A stretch of 40,075 nucleotides of DNA from contig JAFWKJ010000017.1 of the NCBI GenBank assembly GCA_017511375.1, positions 1-40,075 on the forward strand, read 5' to 3'. The notes under the pieces were generated by a model. That model ran no database searches. It had not been told where the DNA came from and saw nothing but the letters and a program-made list of their open reading frames with translations. Of this stretch, positions 15,631-21,203 are shown piece after piece. The position numbers and the translations under genes were made by a program. The stretch comes from Bacilli bacterium. Lineage in GTDB: Bacteria > Bacillota_I > Bacilli_A > RF39 > UBA660. How positions within the stretch are numbered: the stretch's first letter is position 1; every line of letters begins with the position of its first letter.

Positions 15631-16944
15631 ATGAAAATAAATGTAGATGAATTAAAAAAACATGCGGGAGAAGAAATAGCCTTTAGTGGTTTTGTAGATG
15701 CTATCAGAGATAAGAAATGGGTTATGTTTGTTATCCTAAGAGATAATACAGGAAAAGTTCAAATGACCATCGAAAAAAGTGAAGAGTCAAATAAAGAATT
15801 GCTAGAGATTATGTCTAATATCACAGTTGAATCAACTGTAAAAGTAACTGCAAAAGTCATGGAAAATGAAGCAGTTAAATTAGGAGGGCTTGAATTAATT
15901 CCAAGTAAGATTGAGGTAACGAGTGAAGCAGAACCATTACCATTTGATTTTAATAACTTAGAAGGTGTTTTAATTGATACAAGAATGGATTTCAAATGGT
16001 TAGATTTAAGAAATGAAAAGAACATGTTAATTAGACAAGTAGAATCTACTTTAATTGAAGCAATGAGACAGTTCTTATATGACAATAGATTTACTGAAAT
16101 TCATACACCAAAGTTAATTGGTACTGCAAGTGAGTCAGGAAGTAGTGTGTTTGAAGTAAAATATTTTGATCGAGTAGCTTATCTTGCCCAAAGCCCACAA
16201 TTTTATAAGCAAATGGCCATGGCTGCTGGAATGAATAGAATTTTTGAAGTAGCCCCATGCTTTAGAGCAGAAAATTCTAATACGAATAGACACGCAACAG
16301 AATTTACTTCTTTTGATTTAGAATTCTCATACATTGATTCTTATGAAGATGTAATGGATCTAGAAGAAGACTTATTAATCGCAGGTCTTTCAAAAGTTAA
16401 AGAAGTATATGGGGATAAAATAAAAGAGGTATTCGGAAAAGAAGTAATTGTCCCAACGAAACCATTCCCTCGAATGAGGTTAAAAGACTTATATCAAGAA
16501 TTACATGATAAATATCATTTTGACATTCCAACAGAAGATGTAGGAGATATGAATGCAGAAGCTGAGAAACTTACATTCAAATTAGCCCAAGAAAAGTATA
16601 ATTCAGAATTTATGTTTATTGTAGATTATGCAGCCACCAAGAGACCGTTCTATCATATGAGAGATGAAAATGGTAAACTACAGGGATATGATTTAATTTG
16701 GAGAGGAATGGAAATAACATCAGGAGCTCAAAGAGAACATCGCTATGAAGAATTGGCTAAAAATGCTAAAGAAAAAGGCTTAGGAGAAGATGTTAAATTT
16801 TATCTACAATTCTTTAAATATGGTTGCCCACCTCATGGGGGATTCGCCATTGGTGTAGATAGATTGACGATGTTATTATTAGGACTATCCTCTTTAAAAG
16901 AAACACAGTTCTTATTTAGAGGACCTAATAGATTGAATCCATAA
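15631..16944 (+). CDS. aspS: Aspartyl-tRNA synthetase, archaeal/eukaryotic-type (AspS2)
   Basis: A class IIb synthetase of 437 residues. It has an N-terminal OB-fold anticodon-binding domain (about 1-105) and a compact catalytic domain with GTASESGSSVFEVKYF, the AspRS-type flipping-loop region LAQSPQFYKQM, motif 2 FRAENSNTNRHATEF, and ending in PPHGGFAIGVDRL (motif 3). Bacterial-type AspRS is about 590 residues with an inserted GAD domain, which is absent here; the layout is the archaeal one. SPQFYKQ favours AspRS over AsnRS. Many such enzymes are non-discriminating and charge both tRNA-Asp and tRNA-Asn; this cannot be decided here. It sits directly after hisS, the position of the bacterial-type aspS in Bacilli, with RBS AAAGGAGG. 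A strong terminator ends the hisS-aspS operon. Confidence 0.88.
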   Translation: MKINVDELKKHAGEEIAFSGFVDAIRDKKWVMFVILRDNTGKVQMTIEKSEESNKELLEIMSNITVESTVKVTAKVMENEAVKLGGLELIPSKIEVTSEAEPLPFDFNNLEGVLIDTRMDFKWLDLRNEKNMLIRQVESTLIEAMRQFLYDNRFTEIHTPKLIGTASESGSSVFEVKYFDRVAYLAQSPQFYKQMAMAAGMNRIFEVAPCFRAENSNTNRHATEFTSFDLEFSYIDSYEDVMDLEEDLLIAGLSKVKEVYGDKIKEVFGKEVIVPTKPFPRMRLKDLYQELHDKYHFDIPTEDVGDMNAEAEKLTFKLAQEKYNSEFMFIVDYAATKRPFYHMRDENGKLQGYDLIWRGMEITSGAQREHRYEELAKNAKEKGLGEDVKFYLQFFKYGCPPHGGFAIGVDRLTMLLLGLSSLKETQFLFRGPNRLNP

Positions 16945-16958
16945 AGCATTTTATATAC

Positions 16959-16986
16959 AAAAAGTAAGGAAAAATCCTTACTTTTT
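16959..16986 (+). terminator. Terminator of the hisS-aspS operon
   Basis: A 12-bp perfect stem, AAAAAGTAAGGA (16959-16970) with TCCTTACTTTTT (16975-16986), has an AAAA loop. Confidence 0.9.
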
Positions 16987-17021
16987 AAATACTTAAAAAA
17001 CTTTTCATTTCCTACATTTTT

Positions 17022-17030
17022 TGATATACT
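17022..17030 (+). promoter_or_regulatory. Extended -10 promoter of the gene at 17057
   Basis: TGATATACT is an extended -10 (TATACT at 17025-17030) between the aspS terminator and the next start. Only a poor TTTTCA is found near the -35 position. Confidence 0.5.
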
Positions 17031-17056
17031 AATCATAGTAGAGTAAGGTGTTGCGT

Positions 17057-17668
17057 GTGGCGAGAAAGAGAAAGCGTATAAGAATAAAAGCAGAAGATGT
17101 TACAAAAAACAGTGGCAAAGAAATATCTCATACAATTACGAAAATCAAAAAGCATGAAAAGTTATATACATTTATTTTGGTAGTTATATTTATGATTACA
17201 ATTTCTTTATCCTTTTTGATAGGGTTAAGTAGTGATAAATATCAATGGTATGATGAAAGTTTATATGATTCTAATATCTCATTGAGCGGACGGTTGGTAG
17301 CCCTTTCTTCTAAAAATGTAATGAGTGATGCAGAAGGATTAAAATCAGACACTTACGATATTAAATTTTCAAATAATACCTCAAATTATATCAACTACAT
17401 ACTTCGTTTCGCACTAGACGAAGAGACCGTAGAAAGATGTGATTGTAGAGATCAGATTATTTCTTTCGATAAAATTAAATATTCATTGGATGGTAAAAAA
17501 GTAAATCGTTTTACAGAAGAAACAATGATTATCACGACCGGTATGCTGAAAGCAAAAGAAAGTGATTCATTAAAAGTACATATTTGGTTGGATGAATCAG
17601 TAGAAGAGGAAGAGTGCTTATATTATGGTAAGTTTGTTTTAGAACAATTAGAAGATATGGATTCTTAA
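17057..17668 (+). CDS. Single-pass membrane protein with extracytoplasmic domain, unknown function
   Basis: A 203-residue protein. It has a strongly basic cytoplasmic N-terminus (first residues MARKRKRIRIK), one membrane helix at about 37-57, and an outside domain of about 145 residues. That domain contains short beta-like stretches, a CDC pair (about residue 132) and an acidic C-terminus. This is the topology of a signal-anchored wall-side protein. I do not recognise a family. GTG 17057 is preferred because AAGGTG (17045-17050) lies 6 bases upstream; an earlier GTG at 17048 would sit inside that site. Its stop codon overlaps that of the convergent hydrolase gene within a shared terminator. 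Confidence 0.65.
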   Translation: MARKRKRIRIKAEDVTKNSGKEISHTITKIKKHEKLYTFILVVIFMITISLSFLIGLSSDKYQWYDESLYDSNISLSGRLVALSSKNVMSDAEGLKSDTYDIKFSNNTSNYINYILRFALDEETVERCDCRDQIISFDKIKYSLDGKKVNRFTEETMIITTGMLKAKESDSLKVHIWLDESVEEEECLYYGKFVLEQLEDMDS

Positions 17669-17681
17669 TCCATATCTTTTT
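17652..17681. terminator. Terminator shared by convergent genes
   Basis: A 12-bp stem, AAGATATGGATT (17652-17663) with AATCCATATCTT (17667-17678), has a CTT loop and T to 17681 on the plus strand. The stop codons of both converging genes (plus TAA 17666-17668, minus TAA read from 17667-17665) lie inside it. The T tract is good only on the plus strand. Confidence 0.8.
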
Positions 17682-18426
17682 CTATAAAAAAGGCATCTAA
17701 TATTTGTAGAGTAAAACTAGACTTTTCTAAATAGGAAAAATGACCTACACGAGGGTAAAGAATGAACCCTGAATCTTTAATGTGCTTATGAAGATAATAT
17801 CCATCTTTTAAAGGTGTATCCTGATCATTTTCTCCCCATAGAATTAAAACATCACTTTGTATGTTTTGATAATCCTTTCTTAAATCCTCCCTAACAATAT
17901 TTTGAAAAGTCTGAGACATAAAAGGAGGAACATCTTGATAATCTTGAGAACTAAAATAACGTCGTACTTTCATCAAAAGGGATTGTTGATGAAAGAAGGT
18001 ACAATATTTTTTAAGGATTTTATAAAGAGTTGTTTTAAAAAACATAATTATTTTTTTTCTCTTGATACCCGCCACATCTATTAGTACGATCTTATCAATA
18101 GGAATGTGATATCTTCCCGATAAAATAGCAGTAATTCTACCACCAAAAGAATGGGATAAAATAATAGGCTTATTGATTTTATGTTCATCCATAAAATCTT
18201 TGATAATCATAGCATAATCTTCCATCTTTAAGGTATGACGAATAGGGGGACTGTTTCCAAAACCAGGATAATCAAAAATATAAATCGTATAATTATCTTT
18301 AAAATGATTAAGAATAAATTGAAAGGTACTTCTCGTATTTCCCCAGCCAGGAAGAATCATCATAACTTGAGAAGAATCTCCTACTTTTTCATAAAAAAGA
18401 TTAGCTAAACGATGTTTAAAGTACAT
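17665..18426 (-). CDS. Alpha/beta-fold hydrolase
   Basis: A 253-residue hydrolase of the alpha/beta superfamily. The oxyanion region LPGWGNT is near residue 27. The nucleophile elbow is SHSFGG (Ser-x-Ser-x-Gly-Gly, about residue 92), the acid is in GENDQDTP, and the catalytic His is in VGHFSYLE near the C-terminus. A cap insertion between the elbow and the acid is rich in basic and aromatic residues (KKYCTFFHQQSLLMKVRRYF). No signal peptide is present, so it is likely a cytoplasmic esterase or lipase-like enzyme with unknown substrate. The start is ATG 18426 with AGGTGA just upstream; GTG 18435 would overlap that site. It is a monocistronic unit running against the gene at 17057. No clear promoter was found upstream of it. 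Confidence 0.85.
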   Translation of the reverse strand: MYFKHRLANLFYEKVGDSSQVMMILPGWGNTRSTFQFILNHFKDNYTIYIFDYPGFGNSPPIRHTLKMEDYAMIIKDFMDEHKINKPIILSHSFGGRITAILSGRYHIPIDKIVLIDVAGIKRKKIIMFFKTTLYKILKKYCTFFHQQSLLMKVRRYFSSQDYQDVPPFMSQTFQNIVREDLRKDYQNIQSDVLILWGENDQDTPLKDGYYLHKHIKDSGFILYPRVGHFSYLEKSSFTLQILDAFFIEKDMD

Positions 18427-18474
18427 ACACTTCACCTATGATAATGTATGTAGGCTGTCAAAAAAAGTTAAAAA

Positions 18475-18506
18475 ACTTGTCTGCCTATTGACAAGTGTGA
18501 TATAAT
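18475..18506 (+). promoter_or_regulatory. Promoter with operator-like inverted repeat driving the ncRNA
   Basis: -35 TTGTCT (18477-18482), an 18-base spacer and -10 TATAAT (18501-18506) preceded by TGA (extended -10). The inverted repeat ACTTGTC (18475-18481) / GACAAGT (18490-18496) overlaps the -35 and the spacer, which would suit a repressor or could be coincidental. Transcription would begin near 18513, where the RNA closing stem begins. Confidence 0.65.
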
Positions 18507-18512
18507 ATAATT

Positions 18513-18697
18513 GTCAGAGAGATACGAACAGGCTCAATTAAAACCGACTATAATCACGATACGGGAGTTCGGATCAGTCATCGGTGTTGAAAACTTATTA
18601 AATTAAGGATCCTAATGATGACGTATGAACACCCACCTGCACATACGGTACAGGTTTTATCGTTGCCGACGACGTATCTCAATTCTGACTTTTTTTA
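18513..18697 (+). ncRNA. ssrS: Structured ncRNA, probable 6S RNA
   Basis: A non-coding segment of about 185 bases whose two ends pair. GTCAG (18513-18517) pairs with CTGAC (18685-18689), and GAGATACG (18519-18526) with CGTATCTC (18673-18680); seven or more T follow, giving a 3' terminator. Inside, AAAACC (18540-18545) pairs with GGTTTT (18653-18658), and GGTGTT (18583-18588) with AACACC (18628-18633), leaving a large internal bubble. A closing stem, internal bubble and apical stem of this total length is the layout of 6S RNA, which binds sigma-70-type RNA polymerase. From memory, a 6S gene in Bacillus subtilis (bsrA) lies in the aspS-yrvM(tcdA) region, the same neighbourhood. The identification is by shape and context, not by sequence match; other structured RNAs are possible. 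Confidence 0.6.
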
Positions 18698-18726
18698 TTG
18701 CCATTTTTAGCATTTTATGTTAATAT
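18698..18726 (+). promoter_or_regulatory. Possible promoter of the gene at 18751
   Basis: -35 TTGCCA (18698-18703), a 17-base spacer and -10 TAATAT (18721-18726) lie just after the ncRNA T tract. The spacing is right and the -10 is moderate. Confidence 0.45.
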
Positions 18727-18750
18727 ATGCACTAATAAGAGGTGAGATTA

Positions 18751-19566
18751 ATGCTTATTTTACCGATTGTGAATAATAAAAGAGTAATGAACGTTGAGAT
18801 TAAATTAAAAGGTGCATATAAAATGAGACAGAGAGTAACATCTCGTGACGTAAAAGCAGGAGATATTATTGTAAATAGAGAAAAGTACTCTGAGTCTAGT
18901 TTTCATGGTTCAAAAGACGCCAAAGCACCTATTGATTTTATAAGAAGTAAATCTCTTTTGTATCCTAGAGATTTCTTAGTAACGACAAGAGAAGAGATGG
19001 AAACAGGTTCTTATGATGTATATCAAGTTCCTCAACCACCCAAAAAAGTAAGTGATGGATTGGATGAATTATATAGTAAATCCATTACAGACATGCTTTG
19101 TGAGATACCTGGTAAACCTCAAAGAGGAAGATATGTTTCTTTTCAGGATTTAGGAATTGAAGAAAACCTAAGCGATGAAAAAATAGATACTCTTCAAAGA
19201 ATCATCAAAGACGAAAGAGATAGTTCAACATGGGCAGAACTATTCCAAAAATCAGGAATCAGTGATTTACCCGATACAGCTGCATTTTTAAATCATTTTG
19301 AGTGTACTGTTTTATCAGACACAACTATTCCAGAAGATAGCTTACAAGATACATTGAAAGCATTAAGTAATATTAATACAAGAGATTATCGTAATTTAAA
19401 AAAATATTATCGTATGGCTCAAACAAATGCAGATATATATATGAAAATTTCTTATATAAGTAAAATTGTATTTGATAAACCAATGACATTGAAGCATGCA
19501 GATGCTTCTAAACAAAAACAGTATATTAAAAAGATAGAAGAGGGAGAATATAGAGATGTTGCATAG
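18751..19566 (+). CDS. Hypothetical protein upstream of tcdA
   Basis: A 271-residue soluble protein with no membrane segment and no motif that I can assign. The first 90 residues look beta-rich (VTSRDVKAGDIIVN, then LLYPRDFLVTTRE). The remainder is helical and charged. ATG 18751 follows AGAGGTGA (18738-18745). A second possible start at ATG 18823 (MRQRVTS) also has a weak AAAGGTG upstream, so the N-terminal 24 residues are uncertain. It overlaps tcdA by 11 bases, so the two are probably co-translated. Confidence 0.65.
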   Translation: MLILPIVNNKRVMNVEIKLKGAYKMRQRVTSRDVKAGDIIVNREKYSESSFHGSKDAKAPIDFIRSKSLLYPRDFLVTTREEMETGSYDVYQVPQPPKKVSDGLDELYSKSITDMLCEIPGKPQRGRYVSFQDLGIEENLSDEKIDTLQRIIKDERDSSTWAELFQKSGISDLPDTAAFLNHFECTVLSDTTIPEDSLQDTLKALSNINTRDYRNLKKYYRMAQTNADIYMKISYISKIVFDKPMTLKHADASKQKQYIKKIEEGEYRDVA

Positions 19567-20245
19567 ATTTTCAAGATTAGAAAAAATAATTGGACATGAA
19601 AATCTTTCCCTATTAAAAACAAAAAAAGTCCTTGTACTTGGTTGTGGAGGAGTAGGGGGCTATGTGATTGAAGCGCTTGCAAGAAGTGGGATTGGAACCA
19701 TCGTTATGGTAGACTATGACAAAATAGATATTACGAACATCAATAGACAGATTATCGCGTTAGATTCAACGATTGGAAAAGATAAGGTGGACATTCTAGA
19801 ACAAAGAATGAAAGAAATTAATCCCAATTGCAAAGTAATTAAAATAAAAGAGTTTATAGATGACAAAAATATATCTAAGATACTGGATACATCTATAGAC
19901 TATGTAGTAGATGCTTGTGATACCGTACAAACAAAAAAAGCATTAATCAAAGAATGCCTGAATAATAATATATCCTTTATCAGTAGCATGGGTACAGGAA
20001 ATAAACTAGATCCAAGCAAACTAGAAATTGTAGATATTCGTAAGACAGTAAACGATCCACTAGCGAGAATCATACGAAAATTTGTAAAAGATGAAAAAAT
20101 AAACAAAAAAATAATGGTTCTTAGTTCCAAAGAACTACCCATTAAAATAGAGGATAGAACACCTGGAAGTAGTGCTTTTGTTCCAGCTAGTGCAGGACTG
20201 TTAGTAGCAAGTTATGTGATGAAAGAACTTATAAAAAAAGAATGA
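19556..20245 (+). CDS. tcdA: tRNA threonylcarbamoyladenosine dehydratase TcdA (YrvM)
   Basis: An E1-like, ThiF/MoeB-fold enzyme that uses ATP to convert t6A37 to cyclic ct6A37 in ANN-decoding tRNAs. The 229-residue chain has the nucleotide-binding glycine motif LGCGGVGGY (about residues 28-36), then VDYDKIDITNINRQ with the Arg that contacts ATP, VDACDTV, and the TcdA-type C-terminal RTPGSSAFVPASAG. The CxxC zinc pairs of ThiF/MoeB are not apparent, as in TcdA. In Bacillus the homologue yrvM also follows hisS-aspS, supporting the call. The start lies within the preceding gene, and RBS AGAGGGAG sits about 10 bases upstream. Its end forms a bidirectional terminator with lexA. Confidence 0.93.
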   Translation: MLHRFSRLEKIIGHENLSLLKTKKVLVLGCGGVGGYVIEALARSGIGTIVMVDYDKIDITNINRQIIALDSTIGKDKVDILEQRMKEINPNCKVIKIKEFIDDKNISKILDTSIDYVVDACDTVQTKKALIKECLNNNISFISSMGTGNKLDPSKLEIVDIRKTVNDPLARIIRKFVKDEKINKKIMVLSSKELPIKIEDRTPGSSAFVPASAGLLVASYVMKELIKKE

Positions 20246-20263
20246 CATTTGTCATTCTTTTTT
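20233..20263. terminator. Bidirectional terminator between tcdA and lexA
   Basis: AAAAAAGAATGAC (20234-20246) pairs with GTCATTCTTTTTT (20251-20263) around an ATTT loop. It is A-rich on one side and T-rich on the other, so it can terminate in both directions. The tcdA TGA stop lies in the 5' arm. Confidence 0.85.
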
Positions 20264-20879
20264 ATAATTTTCTATATAGACCAATTACTTTTCCTAAAAT
20301 GGTACAATCTTTTAAAATAATAGGTGCCATAGTATCATTTTCAGGCTGTAGTCGAATATAGTCTTTTTCTTTATAAAATGTTTTTACTGTTACCTCATTA
20401 TTATCATTCATGGCAACAACCGTCTCTCCGTTTCTAGCAACATTTCTTCTTTCCACAATTAAGATGTCTCCATCATAAATACCAACATTAATCATAGATT
20501 CTCCACTTACTTTTAAGGTAAAGACTTCATTATGATTCGTAATAAGATTAGCTGGTAATGAAAAAAGTTCATCTGGCATCTCAATAGCTTCAATAGGAGA
20601 TCCAGCTGTTACCTTACCAAGCAGTGGTACATCCACAATTCTTTCATCTTTTTCAAGATATTCATTTGGAACAAGAATTTCTAAGGTTCGATTTTTATTA
20701 TCGTCTTTTCGAATATAACCTTTATCTTCTAATTGTTTAAGATGAAAATGAATAGTCGCAGGAGAAGATAGTTTTGCCTCTTTCCCAATTTCCCTTACTG
20801 TTGGGGGATACCCATTCTTAGCAATTAATTTCTTTAAAATATCTAAAATGACAGCTTGTTTACCTGTTAATTTTTCCAC
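20262..20879 (-). CDS. lexA: LexA repressor
   Basis: SOS-response repressor and self-cleaving serine peptidase. A winged-helix N-terminal domain (1-70) contains GYPPTVREIGKEAKLSS. The cleavage site is Ala92-Gly93 (TAGS), and the latent protease dyad is Ser128 (SGESM) and Lys166 (VTVKTF). The length of 205 residues equals the Bacillus protein. GTG 20879 is chosen: AAGGAAG lies upstream at normal distance, whereas the in-frame ATG at 20900 lies upstream of the expected transcription start. A degenerate LexA box overlaps its own -35, pointing to autoregulation. It is divergent from the small SOS-type gene at 21013. Confidence 0.96.
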   Translation of the reverse strand: MEKLTGKQAVILDILKKLIAKNGYPPTVREIGKEAKLSSPATIHFHLKQLEDKGYIRKDDNKNRTLEILVPNEYLEKDERIVDVPLLGKVTAGSPIEAIEMPDELFSLPANLITNHNEVFTLKVSGESMINVGIYDGDILIVERRNVARNGETVVAMNDNNEVTVKTFYKEKDYIRLQPENDTMAPIILKDCTILGKVIGLYRKL

Positions 20880-20902
20880 ATAACCACTTCCTTTATACAT
20901 TC

Positions 20903-20931
20903 AGTTTAACACGTAAAGTGTAAAAAGTCAA
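20903..20931 (-). promoter_or_regulatory. lexA promoter
   Basis: Read on the minus strand: -35 TTGACT (20931-20926), a 17-base spacer and -10 TAAACT (20908-20903). The expected start of transcription near 20896 excludes translation from ATG 20900. Confidence 0.7.
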
Positions 20932-20942
20932 ACAAATGTTTT
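20929..20942. promoter_or_regulatory. Degenerate LexA box at the lexA promoter
   Basis: CAAACAAATGTTTT has the AAC-N4-GTT core of the Bacilli SOS box (CGAACNNNNGTTCG) but lacks the flanking G and C. It overlaps the lexA -35, so it could give weak autorepression. Confidence 0.45.
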
Positions 20943-20951
20943 AATTTATTG

Positions 20952-20980
20952 TTGACAAGAACAATTGTTCGATATATACT
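20952..20980 (+). promoter_or_regulatory. Promoter of the small SOS-type gene
   Basis: A perfect -35 TTGACA (20952-20957) and -10 TATACT (20975-20980) with a 17-base spacer. The spacer is almost filled by a LexA box. Confidence 0.8.
20958..20971. promoter_or_regulatory. LexA (SOS) box in the lexA-divergent promoter
   Basis: AGAACAATTGTTCG contains the perfect 12-base palindrome GAACAATTGTTC and fits CGAACNNNNGTTCG with one mismatch. It lies between the -35 and -10 of the plus-strand promoter, where bound LexA would block RNA polymerase. It is next to lexA itself. Confidence 0.85.
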
Positions 20981-21012
20981 AAATTTGTAAGAAAGAAAGG
21001 AGAGATAATAAC

Positions 21013-21174
21013 ATGGCAAAGACGATAAGAAAAGGATTAAAGACAGGATTAGTGATACTTGCTATTTATATTTTGTTTGTTTTATATCTTTTGTTCGTAA
21101 GTGATCGAGTTGAAAAACTTGATAGTCGTTCAAAAGAAGAACAAGTACAAAATACCTTAAAAATTGGTAAATAA
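21013..21174 (+). CDS. Small SOS-controlled membrane protein, YneA/SosA-like by context
   Basis: A 53-residue protein with a basic N-terminus (MAKTIRKGLK), one membrane helix at about 11-29, and a short charged, probably external, C-terminus (SDRVEKLDSRSKEEQ...). AAGGAG at 20997-21002 gives it a ribosome binding site. It is transcribed divergently from lexA under a promoter carrying a perfect LexA palindrome. In Bacillus and Staphylococcus the gene divergent from lexA (yneA, sosA) encodes a small single-pass protein that delays division during DNA damage. This protein has no LysM domain and shares no clear sequence with those, so the role is an inference from position, regulation and topology. 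polA begins 29 bases later. Confidence 0.75.
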   Translation: MAKTIRKGLKTGLVILAIYILFVLYLLFVSDRVEKLDSRSKEEQVQNTLKIGK

Positions 21175-21177
21175 TTA

Positions 21178-21186
21178 TGTTATACT
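21178..21186 (+). promoter_or_regulatory. Possible extended -10 promoter of polA
   Basis: TGTTATACT (TATACT at 21181-21186) lies 17 bases before the polA ATG. polA may also be read through from the SOS promoter, since no terminator separates the genes. Confidence 0.45.
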
Positions 21187-21203
21187 AATTGCAGGTGATA
21201 AAA

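Noticed and set aside
15300-15650. Long open frames on both strands across the hisS repeat region
   Set aside because: They are created by the repeated codon pattern of the cysteine-rich tail; the hisS frame has the start, ribosome site and protein features.
15631-16944. Asparaginyl-tRNA synthetase
   Set aside because: The SPQFYKQ flipping-loop region and archaeal AspRS layout favour AspRS, although motif 2 FRAENSN resembles AsnRS.
18488-18506. TTGACA at 18488-18493 as the -35 of the ncRNA promoter
   Set aside because: Only 7 bases separate it from TATAAT; TTGTCT at 18477-18482 has a workable 18-base spacing.
20879-20900. ATG 20900 as the lexA start
   Set aside because: It lies upstream of the expected transcription start and lacks a ribosome site; GTG 20879 has AAGGAAG and gives the normal 205-residue length.
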